Source: CAYSCW01 sp964449165 (GTDB taxonomy: Bacteria; Acidobacteriota; Aminicenantia; Aminicenantales; Aminicenantaceae). Taken from it: a stretch of 64,000 nt of DNA. Below, piece by piece: positions 53,411-63,032 of this stretch (positions within the stretch are counted from its first letter, which is position 1; every line of letters begins with the position of its first letter). The stretch is taken from assembly GCA_964449165.1 (NCBI GenBank), contig CAYVAT010000005.1, forward strand, positions 71,117 through 135,116, given 5' to 3'. Under the pieces are notes generated by a model that saw nothing but the letters and a program-made list of their open reading frames with translations, did no database searches and was not told where the DNA came from. Made by a program: the position numbers and the translations under genes.

Positions 53411-53456
53411 GGAATAGACTTTTCTCTTTGGCTTGAAGAGTGCTTCTGGGCATAAA

Positions 53457-56400
53457 TTAAATTCTTGTGTTTTTAAAGCCGAGGATGGACTTTACCTTGG
53501 TAGTCACAGAATCCGATATGGAATAAAAAGTGGGAAGAAAGATAAGAGTGAAAAAGGTGGATGTGGTCAGCCCGCCGATGATGGCCACGGATATGGGCGC
53601 CCACATCTGTGCTCTCCGCCCCGCCGCCTGGAAGAGCTGGGGCAGCAGGAAGGGGAGAGCCAGCGGCAGGACGCCGAAAATGGTGGTTATGGCTGTCATG
53701 ATAATCGGGCGCATCCGGTCTTTGCCTCCCTGCACGATGGCCTCGCTCTTTCCCATCCCGGATTTTCGCAGAGTCCGGATATGATCGATGAGGATGATTC
53801 CATTGTTAACAACAATACCGAACAGCACTAAGAGTCCAAGATAGGAAGTTGTATTCAGAGTGATATTCGTGAGGGTGAAAATGATGGCCACTCCGAACAA
53901 TGCCAGCGGCACGGTCAGAAGGATGGTGAAAGGATGCATGAACGATTCGAAAAGCGAGGCCATGATGATATAGATAAAAATAATAGCGAGAATGATCGCC
54001 AAATTGGATTCACCTTGAGATTCCTGAAAACGCCTCCACCCTGATCCCAGGCTCCAGGCGTAGCCTTCAGGGAATCGGATGGTATTCATGACCTTGCGTA
54101 TGTCCTCGGATATGGCCATCATCCCCTGGGATTTTGTGTTGATCCGGATGATCAATTTGGATTTTTTGTTCTCCTTACGGATGGAGGTTGATCCCATCCG
54201 GTAAGAGAAGGTAGAAACAGCAGAGATGGGAATCCGTGTGGATTGGGTCGGCAGGCTGATGTTCCGCAAGTCTTTTTCGCTGAATCCGCCCTCTCCTTGG
54301 ATCTTGAGGATGATATCGATCTCGCGGTTTTCAGTCTTAAACTTGCCTATGGGACGTTCGGAAATAGATGAGGAGATGGTCCGTGCCACCATACGGCTGC
54401 TCACCCCTGAACTTTCCGCTTTCTGGCGGTCGACCTGGACCATGAGCTGTGTGTCTCCGCCCTCTAAGTCACTGGTTATATCCTCCACATTCTTGATCGG
54501 CTTGAGTTTTTCTATGACCGTGGGAGCAAGCTCGGTCAATTTGGTGTAGTCCAGCCCGATAAGCTCCACTGAGATACCATGGAAATGCCCTCCCCGGCCG
54601 AAGCGTTGGGCGTATTCATACTCGATCCCGGCCCGTCTGGGCAGCAGCTCCTTGAGTTTTTCCTTGATCTCGATTACTGAAGGCCCTTCTTCTTCTAGCG
54701 CCAGCTCTAGCGATCCGCGAAAGCGTCCTTGCCGCAAATACCTTGTGCCGAAATCTGTTGTCAGATGTTTGATGGCCAATTCTTCCTTCCGCTGAAGTAG
54801 AATCTCTTCAAAGTGCTTAAAGAGAGACTTCATTTCTTCCAGAGTAAAGGCGCGCGGCATGTAGACGGAGAGATCGATTTCCCGCTCGTCGCTGCTAAAC
54901 ATGAACTCTCGTTCAATACTTTTAAAGATTAGGTATGAGCTGAAAAAGATCCCCCCAGCCAGACCGGTCACCACAAGCTTGGTTTTCCAGTTCTTGATGG
55001 TAAAGCGGATAACACGCTCATAGATCGAAGTCAACTTGATCAGCCAGCGTGCTTTCTCCCTGGCCTTTCCGGAAAGCAGACGGCTTCCCGCCAGCGGGAT
55101 GAAGGAGAGAGAAACGACCAGAGAGGCGATAAGGGCCAGGGAAATGGTCAGGGCAAAGTCCCTCATGAAGCGCCCGAATCCGGACTGCGACATGAAGGTC
55201 AGCGAAATAAATACAACCAGAGTCGTCAAGGTGGAAGCAGTAACAGCCAGAGCCACTTCACTTGCCCCAGTCATTGACGCCTCCAGAGGAGAGTATTTCT
55301 TTTCCTGTCGCAGGCGGAAAATGTTCTCCAGGACTACTACACTATTATCCACCAGCATACCCACCGCCATCATCAAGCCACTCAGAGAGATGATATTGAT
55401 GGAAATGTCGGCGCGGAAGACTGCTCGGTAAAGGTACATAAAGCTGAAGGTGAACAACATAGCCATGGGAATAGCAGTAGCGATGATGATGGTCGTTCGG
55501 AATTTTCTCAAGAAGAAAAGCAGGACAAAAATCGCCAGAAGACCGCCGATGATCCCAGAAAGGGTCAAGTCCTTAAGGCTTTCCAGTATGTCCTCCGATT
55601 GATCGCGATAGAAAATAAAGTTCATATTCTGGAGGGCGGGTTCCGTCTCTTTAATCCGCTCCATGGTTGATTTAACCTTGTTGCACACATCCACGATATT
55701 GGCGTTGGACGCCCGGTAGATCTGAAAGCGCACGGTCTCGACCCCGTCCAAGCGATTAAAGTCATCTTTAACAGGATAATCATAGGTTACGCGTGCAACG
55801 TCGGAGATGGTCAGTCCCTTGTCGCTGACAGGAAGGTTTTTTACCTCCTCCAGGATTTTCAGTTCGCCCGGAATGCGTGTCACATAGCGCATGGGGCCTT
55901 CTTCTATGTATCCGGCCGAGATGTTGACGTTGTTGTTGCGGATGGTATCGATCAGGTCTGTAATCCGGATCGAGGATGAGTAAAAGACCTCAGGCTTAAG
56001 GTAGATGGTAAGAACCTTGTTGCGGATTCCCCGGATATCGACGTTGGCCACACCTTCGATCCGTTCGAGCTGCTGCATGATGTAATTTTCCGACCAGTAG
56101 TAAAGGTTTTCCAGGTCGCCGGGTAAAGCCACACTGAAGTTGATCACCGGCCGGTCATTAAAGGAGAATCGGCGGATGCGGATGTTTTCAATATCGTCGG
56201 GCAACTGATCCCGGATCTGGTCGATCTTGTCGCGAATCTGCATGGTGGCAAGATCCATGTTAGTGCCCCCCTTGAACTGTATGTGAATACGGGAAGAGGA
56301 CGATGAGGATGTGGAACTGAGGGTATCCAGATTGTTGATGGTGGCCAGCGTGTCTTCCAGGGGCCGGGTGATTGTCCGTTCCACCTCTTCAGGAGAAGAG

Positions 56401-56558
56401 GAGGGGTAGGGGACCTGGACCATGAGTCCGGGGAAGGATGTATCAGGCATCATTTCCAGGGGAAGTTTGAGGATAGAGATCACCCCGATTGTGATAAAAA
56501 TGAGCATAGCCACGATGACAGAAACTGGTTTTCTAATGGAAAATTCAGGTAAATTCAT
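53457..56558 (-). CDS. RND efflux permease, second subunit
   Basis: A 1033-residue inner-membrane AcrB/MdtC-type permease. It has the usual 12 helices with two large periplasmic loops (PYPSSSPEEVERTITRPLED in the porter domain), the proton-relay helix 4 region MMAVGMLVDNSVVVLENI, and helices ending in GGLTTSTFFTLIFLP. It overlaps the preceding permease gene by 4 bases (ATGA). Two distinct permeases behind one adaptor suggest a heteromeric pump as in MdtBC. Confidence 0.94.
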   Translation of the reverse strand: MNLPEFSIRKPVSVIVAMLIFITIGVISILKLPLEMMPDTSFPGLMVQVPYPSSSPEEVERTITRPLEDTLATINNLDTLSSTSSSSSSRIHIQFKGGTNMDLATMQIRDKIDQIRDQLPDDIENIRIRRFSFNDRPVINFSVALPGDLENLYYWSENYIMQQLERIEGVANVDIRGIRNKVLTIYLKPEVFYSSSIRITDLIDTIRNNNVNISAGYIEEGPMRYVTRIPGELKILEEVKNLPVSDKGLTISDVARVTYDYPVKDDFNRLDGVETVRFQIYRASNANIVDVCNKVKSTMERIKETEPALQNMNFIFYRDQSEDILESLKDLTLSGIIGGLLAIFVLLFFLRKFRTTIIIATAIPMAMLFTFSFMYLYRAVFRADISINIISLSGLMMAVGMLVDNSVVVLENIFRLRQEKKYSPLEASMTGASEVALAVTASTLTTLVVFISLTFMSQSGFGRFMRDFALTISLALIASLVVSLSFIPLAGSRLLSGKAREKARWLIKLTSIYERVIRFTIKNWKTKLVVTGLAGGIFFSSYLIFKSIEREFMFSSDEREIDLSVYMPRAFTLEEMKSLFKHFEEILLQRKEELAIKHLTTDFGTRYLRQGRFRGSLELALEEEGPSVIEIKEKLKELLPRRAGIEYEYAQRFGRGGHFHGISVELIGLDYTKLTELAPTVIEKLKPIKNVEDITSDLEGGDTQLMVQVDRQKAESSGVSSRMVARTISSSISERPIGKFKTENREIDIILKIQGEGGFSEKDLRNISLPTQSTRIPISAVSTFSYRMGSTSIRKENKKSKLIIRINTKSQGMMAISEDIRKVMNTIRFPEGYAWSLGSGWRRFQESQGESNLAIILAIIFIYIIMASLFESFMHPFTILLTVPLALFGVAIIFTLTNITLNTTSYLGLLVLFGIVVNNGIILIDHIRTLRKSGMGKSEAIVQGGKDRMRPIIMTAITTIFGVLPLALPFLLPQLFQAAGRRAQMWAPISVAIIGGLTTSTFFTLIFLPTFYSISDSVTTKVKSILGFKNTRI

Positions 56559-59500
56559 GATTTTTTCTGGTTAGCTTTTTTAGGTGCAAGACCCATTTTT
56601 ACACTTTTCAGGAAGCTCATCAGACGGTTTTCTTGCTCTGCAGTAGCCGTGGCTTCCCTGATCACCATGTTGTAGACCAGCGGGATAAAGATCAAGGTCA
56701 GAAATGTCCCGAAGATCAATCCTCCGATCAATGTCAGAGCCAGAGGTATACGGATCTCGAATCCCTCATTGTAATCCAGCGCCATGGGCAGGAGTGCAAG
56801 CACTGTAGTGATCGTGGTCATGAGGATAGGCCGCCACCGAACCTGGGCAGCGGTTTTGATGGCTTCCACCTTGGGCATTCCTTGTTTTTGCAGTTGTCCG
56901 ATGTAGTCCACCAGCACTATGGCGTTGTTGACGATGATGCCTGAGAGAATGATCAGGCCGATGAGCACTATCACGTTGATGGACATACTGGATGCGAGGC
57001 CGATGATCACCACTCCGGTAATACCGAGCGGGATGGTGAACATGATGATGAACGGCTTTTTGAAGGATTCGAACTGGGAGGCCATGACCAGATAAACCAG
57101 GAAAACGGCCAGAAAGATGGCGAAAATCATGGAAGAGAAGGCCACATCCTGTTCCATGCTCTGTCCGGCCAGGGAGATCGAGCATTCGGGACCACAGTCT
57201 ATGGCCGCCGCTGCCGCCATGACCTTTTCTTTGGCGGCGTCCAGGGAGATTTCTGAGATATTGCCGGTGATGACTGCGGATTTTTGCTGGAGGATACGGC
57301 GGATTTCCGCCGGGCCTTCTTTGATGCGGATTTCGGCAAGTGCTTTCAGGGGAACCATCATCCCCAGGCCGTTGCGGACATCGATCCGGCTGATCTTTTC
57401 GACGCGGTCGCGGGAATCCTCCGAAAGGCGAACCCGAATGTCCACTTCTCGGTCGCTCTCTATGAAGCGTGTGGCGACCTCCCCCTCGATTTTATTCCTG
57501 ATCTGGGTTCCCACAGAGTTGATGGTCATGTCCTGGGAAGCAAGCACAGCTCGGTTGAAGATGATCTGGATTTCCGGATAACCTTCCTCCATGGAGGACT
57601 TGAGATCGATAATTCCCTCCACACCGCGGAGCTTCTCCAGGAGTTCGTCGGAAACCAGCTTGATCCTGTCTAGTTCGTTGCCTGAGACGACTACTTCTAG
57701 AGGGGCCTTGAAGGAGAAAAGCCGCGGTTTGTAGACTTTGACTTTAGCTGTAGGGAACTTTTTCAGGTCGGCTCTTACCCGATCCATGATCCGGTCTTCT
57801 TTTTTTCCCAGGATTCCTGGTTTCAGACGTATGGTGAACTCGGAGAGGTTCTCTCTCTCTTCCTGGAAGGAAATACCCCCCCGGGATCCTTTTCCGATGA
57901 GCTCGTATATACTGTCGATTTCGTCATATTTTTTCAAGGTGTCGGAGATGTCCGAAACAGTGGCAGTGTTTTCTTTGAGGGAAGTTCCGGGTTGAAACTC
58001 GACGTTGATTATAAATTCTCCCTGAGAGATAACCGGGATCAGTTCCTTGCCCATGAAGCGGACCATAAAAATGGCGATGGCAAAGAGTGCGATGACGGCC
58101 ACGAAAATGATTTTTCTTCGTACAAAAGAGATGTCCTGAGCTTTTTTATAGCCAAGATAGACTTGGTTGTACACTTTGTCCACAGGTTTGAACAGGAACT
58201 TCAACGCTCCTGTCAGCCACTGTCGGGCATTTTCCCTGCGCAGGGTTGCATTGAGCATGGGAACGAGTGTCAAGGAAACAACAAGAGAAGCCAGCAGGGA
58301 GTAGGTCACTGTGAGAGCCATGTCTTTGAACAACTGGCCGGCGATTCCTTCCACAAACACAATGGGGAAAAATACTGCCACAGTAGTGAACGTGGAGGCG
58401 GTCACAGCTCCGGCCACCTCGGATGTACCCTGAAGGGCGGCATTGTACAGGTCCACGCCCTTTTCACGGTAACGCTGGATGGACTCCAGCACTACGATGG
58501 AGTTGTCCACCAGCATCCCGATCCCGAGCGCTAATCCACCAAGCGAGATGATGTTCAAGGAGATATTGGAGGAATACATTAAAAAGAAAGTGATGATAAC
58601 AGAAATGGGTATGGCAGCCCCGATAATCAGGGTGCTGCGCAGGTTCTTCAAGAAGTAAAGCAGGACAAGGATGGCCAGTATACCCCCGATAAGGGCAGTG
58701 TGCTTGACTTCCTGGATGGTATTTTTAATAAATTTGGCCTGATTCGTTATGATCAGATAGTCCATATTCCGCGGTTTCAGGATGTTCTCCTGGACCATCT
58801 TTAACCTTTCGGTGACGGCATTTACCACCGAAACCGTGTTGGCATCGGCTGCCCTGTAGATGGCAGCTTCGATGCATTCCCGGCCGTTGATGCGCGAGAT
58901 GACTTTACGCTCTTTGTGGCCGCGATACACTTCTGCCAGGCTGCCCAGGGTAATTTGGACATCGCCCCTTTTTTCGATGATGATGTCTTTGATTTCATCA
59001 ACGGTTTTGAATTGATTGACGGTCCGAACCAGAAACTGGCTATCCTTTTGTCTCAGAATCCCGGCTGAAAGATTAACGTTTTCCTGATCCAGCCTGTTGG
59101 CTACGGTTGTGATGGGGATATTGAGAAGGCTGAGCTTCTGCTCATCGAGGTCGATGTGGATTTCATCCTCCAGGCCGCCGGATATAGAGCAGGCCGCGAC
59201 TCCTTCAACACTTTCCAGGGCCTGTTTGACCTCCCTCTCGGCAATGTAACGGATGCGTGCCAGATCGGTGCTGCCGGTCAATCCCAGTTTCATGATGGGT
59301 TCCTGGTTGGGATCGTAGCGAAGGATGACTGGTTTGGTGGCGCCTACCGGAAGGCGAAGCAGATCCAGTTTCTCCCTGAGTTTCAGGGTGGCGAAATCCA
59401 TGTTTGCGTGCCAGGCGAATTCGACCGTCACCTCGGAGAGTTCCGCACGGGATACCGAGGAGATGCGCACGACATTGTCGACAACTCCGCAAGTTTCCTC

Positions 59501-59701
59501 AATAGGCTTGGAGATGATGTTCTCTATTTCTGAAGGTGCTGTGCCGGGGTATTCCGTCCTGATAGTAAGGGTAGGATAAGAAATTTTTGGCAGCAGATTC
59601 AGGTTGAGCTTTGAGTAGGAAATAAAGCCAAAGATGACCGCCGCTACGGTGAACATGAAGACAGTCACAGGATGATTGATGGAGAATTTAACGATTTTCA
59701 T
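56555..59701 (-). CDS. RND efflux permease, first subunit
   Basis: A 1048-residue inner-membrane RND permease. Landmarks are VRTEYPGTAPSEIENIISKP-like porter sequence near the N terminus, helix 4 with ALGIGMLVDNSIVVLESI, and IVNNAIVLVDYIGQL in helix 10. It is related to but clearly different from the next permease (about a third identical by eye). It overlaps the adaptor gene by 4 bases and the second permease by 4, so the three are one operon. The substrate cannot be told from sequence. Confidence 0.94.
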   Translation of the reverse strand: MKIVKFSINHPVTVFMFTVAAVIFGFISYSKLNLNLLPKISYPTLTIRTEYPGTAPSEIENIISKPIEETCGVVDNVVRISSVSRAELSEVTVEFAWHANMDFATLKLREKLDLLRLPVGATKPVILRYDPNQEPIMKLGLTGSTDLARIRYIAEREVKQALESVEGVAACSISGGLEDEIHIDLDEQKLSLLNIPITTVANRLDQENVNLSAGILRQKDSQFLVRTVNQFKTVDEIKDIIIEKRGDVQITLGSLAEVYRGHKERKVISRINGRECIEAAIYRAADANTVSVVNAVTERLKMVQENILKPRNMDYLIITNQAKFIKNTIQEVKHTALIGGILAILVLLYFLKNLRSTLIIGAAIPISVIITFFLMYSSNISLNIISLGGLALGIGMLVDNSIVVLESIQRYREKGVDLYNAALQGTSEVAGAVTASTFTTVAVFFPIVFVEGIAGQLFKDMALTVTYSLLASLVVSLTLVPMLNATLRRENARQWLTGALKFLFKPVDKVYNQVYLGYKKAQDISFVRRKIIFVAVIALFAIAIFMVRFMGKELIPVISQGEFIINVEFQPGTSLKENTATVSDISDTLKKYDEIDSIYELIGKGSRGGISFQEERENLSEFTIRLKPGILGKKEDRIMDRVRADLKKFPTAKVKVYKPRLFSFKAPLEVVVSGNELDRIKLVSDELLEKLRGVEGIIDLKSSMEEGYPEIQIIFNRAVLASQDMTINSVGTQIRNKIEGEVATRFIESDREVDIRVRLSEDSRDRVEKISRIDVRNGLGMMVPLKALAEIRIKEGPAEIRRILQQKSAVITGNISEISLDAAKEKVMAAAAAIDCGPECSISLAGQSMEQDVAFSSMIFAIFLAVFLVYLVMASQFESFKKPFIIMFTIPLGITGVVIIGLASSMSINVIVLIGLIILSGIIVNNAIVLVDYIGQLQKQGMPKVEAIKTAAQVRWRPILMTTITTVLALLPMALDYNEGFEIRIPLALTLIGGLIFGTFLTLIFIPLVYNMVIREATATAEQENRLMSFLKSVKMGLAPKKANQKKS

Positions 59702-60993
59702 TGGATAACGTCAACTCTTTGACCGTCTTTAATCCCTTCGACTCCGACCACCACGATAACTTCACCTCGATCCAGTCCGCTTGTCACTTCCACATAATCT
59801 TCCTCGTTCAGCCCGAGAATAATCTCGCGCTGGGAGACTTGATTCTGGTTCAAAACGAAGACATAGGTCTTATTTTGTTTATAGAGGATGGCTTTGCGCG
59901 GGATGACCAGGACGTTTTCTTTCGTCCCGATGGCAATTCTGACTTCAACGAACATACCAGGCTTCAAGCGGAGGGACTCGTCGAGGACCTCGACGGTGAC
60001 TTTAACAGTTCCCGTCTGGACGTCGATCCGTGGATTGATCAATTTGACGGCGCCTTTGAACACTGTCCCCTTTAAAATCTCTGTCATCACCTCAGCAGCC
60101 ATTCCAGTCTCGAGCTTGATGGCGTCGGATGTAGGGACGGAGACACGGATCAGCAGGGGTTTGAAATCCTCGATGGTATAAACCTGCTGGTTGGCATTGA
60201 CGCGATCGCCCACTTCAATAAGGCGCTCGGTTATATAGCCTTCGGAAAGAGCCCGGATCTTTGTCCAGTTCAGTTGAAGCTGGAGGTTTTTATAATTCTC
60301 CATGCGGTTCTGATAGTCGAGTTTCCGCTGGTTATATTCCGCTTCCTGAGTCTGGAAGTCCTGTTCGGAAACGAGCTCACGCTTGATCAGTTCCTGATAG
60401 CGCAGGTAATTAGCTTTGGCCTCTTCCAGGCTCAGCTTGGCCTGTTCCAGTGCAATCTTGGCCTGTTCAAAGCTGATCTTGATTTCCGTGTCGTCGAGAA
60501 GAGCCAGGACATCGTTTTCTTTAACATAGGCGCCTTCTTCTTTCACAATCTCTTTGACATAGGCGGAAAGACGGGAGAATATCTCAACTTTTCTTTCCGG
60601 CTCTACGATGCCGTTGAGGACAAGGTAGGAGTTCAGGTTTTTCCTCTGGACTGGTGCCACACTCACCGGGACAGAGGCAACCTCACTCCTCCGGACTTGA
60701 GCCAGAATTTCCTGGATCCTTTCCTTTGGGATGCGGCCGGATTTAATAGCCTCTTTCAAATTGTCTGGAATATCGAGTTTATCAACGTCGATATCCTTTC
60801 CTCTCTGTGGTTTGGATCCGGGCTTTTGGCCGGGCTTGGTTTGGACAGCGCGTTCCTCCTGGGCCTTCTCGGCTTGAAGTTTTGCCGGCGAGTTCGTCCC
60901 CCTGTCAGGGTCACTATCCCCGGATTTTCCGCAGCCAACAACCAAGGCAAGGAAAGCCGTAAGCATAAAGATGCATAGTTTTCGCATGGTCAC
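59698..60993 (-). CDS. RND periplasmic adaptor (membrane-fusion) lipoprotein
   Basis: A 431-residue HlyD/AcrA-type adaptor. A lipoprotein signal (LVVGC, about Cys21) is followed by a proline/lysine-rich linker, the split lipoyl half-motifs (VEIFSRLSAYVKEIVKEEGA, LLDDTEIKIS), a helical hairpin (about 175-245; KIALEQAKLSLEEAKANYL), and the beta-barrel and membrane-proximal domains to the end. First gene of the efflux operon. An outer-membrane TolC-type channel is not encoded here and must be elsewhere. Confidence 0.92.
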   Translation of the reverse strand: MTMRKLCIFMLTAFLALVVGCGKSGDSDPDRGTNSPAKLQAEKAQEERAVQTKPGQKPGSKPQRGKDIDVDKLDIPDNLKEAIKSGRIPKERIQEILAQVRRSEVASVPVSVAPVQRKNLNSYLVLNGIVEPERKVEIFSRLSAYVKEIVKEEGAYVKENDVLALLDDTEIKISFEQAKIALEQAKLSLEEAKANYLRYQELIKRELVSEQDFQTQEAEYNQRKLDYQNRMENYKNLQLQLNWTKIRALSEGYITERLIEVGDRVNANQQVYTIEDFKPLLIRVSVPTSDAIKLETGMAAEVMTEILKGTVFKGAVKLINPRIDVQTGTVKVTVEVLDESLRLKPGMFVEVRIAIGTKENVLVIPRKAILYKQNKTYVFVLNQNQVSQREIILGLNEEDYVEVTSGLDRGEVIVVVGVEGIKDGQRVDVIQ

Positions 60994-61199
60994 TCACCTG
61001 AAAGATTCTTGGTTCATTTTTTCCTGCCGAACGTTTTTTCCAGGATCGATCTATCTGGAAACTTACTGAACGGCCTCGTTTCCCACGTCATTCGGTTTGA
61101 ATGCGCAAAACCACATTTTGACTTTAATAATAATTAGACGAAAACAAATGCAATTTCTTCCATTTTTTTTGAATAATTTAATATAATGAGGAGACCGAT

Positions 61200-63005
61200 A
61201 TGCATAGATTAACTGTGATTATTGGAATTTCAATCGTGACTTTACTCGCATCCTGTACAAAACAGCCCGATTGGTCTCCAGCTCCAGGAGACATTATGAC
61301 TCGATGGGCCGAATATGTTAATCGTGATAAAGTCCTTCCTGAATACCCTCGGCCTCAAATGGTTAGAAAAGAATGGAGGAACCTCAATGGATTATGGAAT
61401 TATGCCATTCGTCCAAAAGAAGAAAGCAAGCCCGATATTTTTAACCAGAAAATCCTCGTGCCTTATCCGATTGAATCCGCACTGTCGGGGATAAAAAAGC
61501 CTGTTGGCGGGGAAAATAAATTATGGTATCAACGTTCATTCGAGATTCCTGATGGATGGAAAGGGCAACGAATCATCTTACATCTCGGCGCTGTTGACTG
61601 GGAAACAACCGTCTGGATTAACGATAAGGAGGTCGGAAAACACCGTGGAGGATATGATGCGTTCAGTTTTGATATTACTGATTTTCTCGATCAATCTGGA
61701 TCACAAGAAATCGTTCTAGGGATTTGGGATCCGGTCGATAGCAGCTTTCAACCCAGAGGCAAGCAGGTAAAGAAGCCGAGAGGGATCTGGTATACTTCTG
61801 TTACAGGAATATGGCAAACGGTTTGGCTCGAACCTGTTCCAGTTATGCATATTGAATATCTGAAAATTATTCCGGATGTTGATGAGAGTTGTGTGAGAAT
61901 CACAGCTTTTTGTCCTGGAATAAACCCTGGCTATTCTGTTCTAGTAAGAATAAAAGATGATAACCAGATTCAGGCGGAGGTAGAAGGTATCCCGGGCGAG
62001 GAAATTGTTGCGAATATTGAAAATCCAGCGTTATGGTCTCCAGATTCACCGTTCCTCTATAACCTAGAAGTCTCACTGATTAATGATCAGGAAAAGCAAA
62101 TTGACTTTGTATCAAGTTACTTTGGCATGCGAAAGATTGCCCTGGGAAAAGATGAGCAAGGTATAACTAGGATATTCCTGAATAATGAATCCATTTTTAT
62201 GCATGGTCCACTGGATCAAGGTTGGTGGCCCGATGGATTGTACACCGCACCGACTGATGAGGCGTTGCACTATGATATAGAGGTGACTAAGAAACTTGGC
62301 TTCAACATGGTTCGTAAACATGTAAAGATAGAACCCGAGAGATGGTATTACTGGTGCGATAAGCTGGGATTGGCAGTATGGCAAGATATGCCATCGGGCG
62401 ATGAGTATATCGGGCCGGAAGACCCAGATATTCTACGATCTAAGGAGTCTGCCGTTCAATTTAAGAAAGAATTAAAATGTATGATTGATGGATTGTATAA
62501 TCACCCAAGTATTATTATGTGGGTGCTGTTTAATGAGGGTTGGGGACAATTTGAAACAGAAAAAATCACGCAGTGGATAAAAGCATATAATCCAACACGG
62601 TTAGTCAACAGCGCCAGTGGCTGGTCAGATAGAGGCTGTGGAGATATACATGATATTCACTCCTATCCGGGGCCTGCCGCTCCACCTAATGAAGGTGACC
62701 GTGCAGCCGCACTGGGTGAATACGGAGGTTTGGGATTACCTCTTTTAGGCCATACATGGCGCAAGGAAGAGAATTGGGGTTATCGTGGTTTTGAAAATGC
62801 TGAGGATCTGACATTTGCTTATCAAGAACTTACCCGTAAATTATGGCCCCTTTTTAGAGATGGATTGTGTGCAGCAGTCTATACCCAGCTCACTGATGTC
62901 GAAATTGAAGTGAACGGTTTGATGACTTATGATCGGACAATAATCAAGATGGAACCCGAAAGAGTGCGCCTGATTAACCGGGGATATCTTGCTCCAGGAT
63001 TATAA
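61200..63005 (+). CDS. GH2-family glycosidase lipoprotein
   Basis: A 601-residue glycoside hydrolase. A lipoprotein signal ends LLASC (Cys19). The sugar-binding domain (about 55-210; LNGLWNYAI, LWYQRSFEIP, HRGGYDAFSFDIT), the immunoglobulin-like middle and the TIM barrel (about 315-595) follow in the normal GH2 order. The acid/base is Glu446 in WVLFNEGW and the nucleophile Glu507 in ALGEYGG. It is shorter than LacZ-type enzymes and lacks their C-terminal domains. Related enzymes act on beta-galactosides, beta-mannosides or beta-glucuronides; which one is not clear. TATAAT lies at 61182-61187 just before the GAGGAG ribosome site. Confidence 0.92.
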   Translation: MHRLTVIIGISIVTLLASCTKQPDWSPAPGDIMTRWAEYVNRDKVLPEYPRPQMVRKEWRNLNGLWNYAIRPKEESKPDIFNQKILVPYPIESALSGIKKPVGGENKLWYQRSFEIPDGWKGQRIILHLGAVDWETTVWINDKEVGKHRGGYDAFSFDITDFLDQSGSQEIVLGIWDPVDSSFQPRGKQVKKPRGIWYTSVTGIWQTVWLEPVPVMHIEYLKIIPDVDESCVRITAFCPGINPGYSVLVRIKDDNQIQAEVEGIPGEEIVANIENPALWSPDSPFLYNLEVSLINDQEKQIDFVSSYFGMRKIALGKDEQGITRIFLNNESIFMHGPLDQGWWPDGLYTAPTDEALHYDIEVTKKLGFNMVRKHVKIEPERWYYWCDKLGLAVWQDMPSGDEYIGPEDPDILRSKESAVQFKKELKCMIDGLYNHPSIIMWVLFNEGWGQFETEKITQWIKAYNPTRLVNSASGWSDRGCGDIHDIHSYPGPAAPPNEGDRAAALGEYGGLGLPLLGHTWRKEENWGYRGFENAEDLTFAYQELTRKLWPLFRDGLCAAVYTQLTDVEIEVNGLMTYDRTIIKMEPERVRLINRGYLAPGL

Positions 63006-63032
63006 TGAGCTCTTATTTTCATTAATCGTTCA

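Noticed and set aside
58000..58534. A 180-codon plus-strand frame within the RND operon
   Set aside because: Complement of the first permease; histidine/aspartate-rich and without a ribosome site.
61182..61187. TATAAT just upstream of the GH2 gene as proof of a leaderless message
   Set aside because: No matching -35 box, and a GAGGAG ribosome site is present that would be partly lost if transcription began there.
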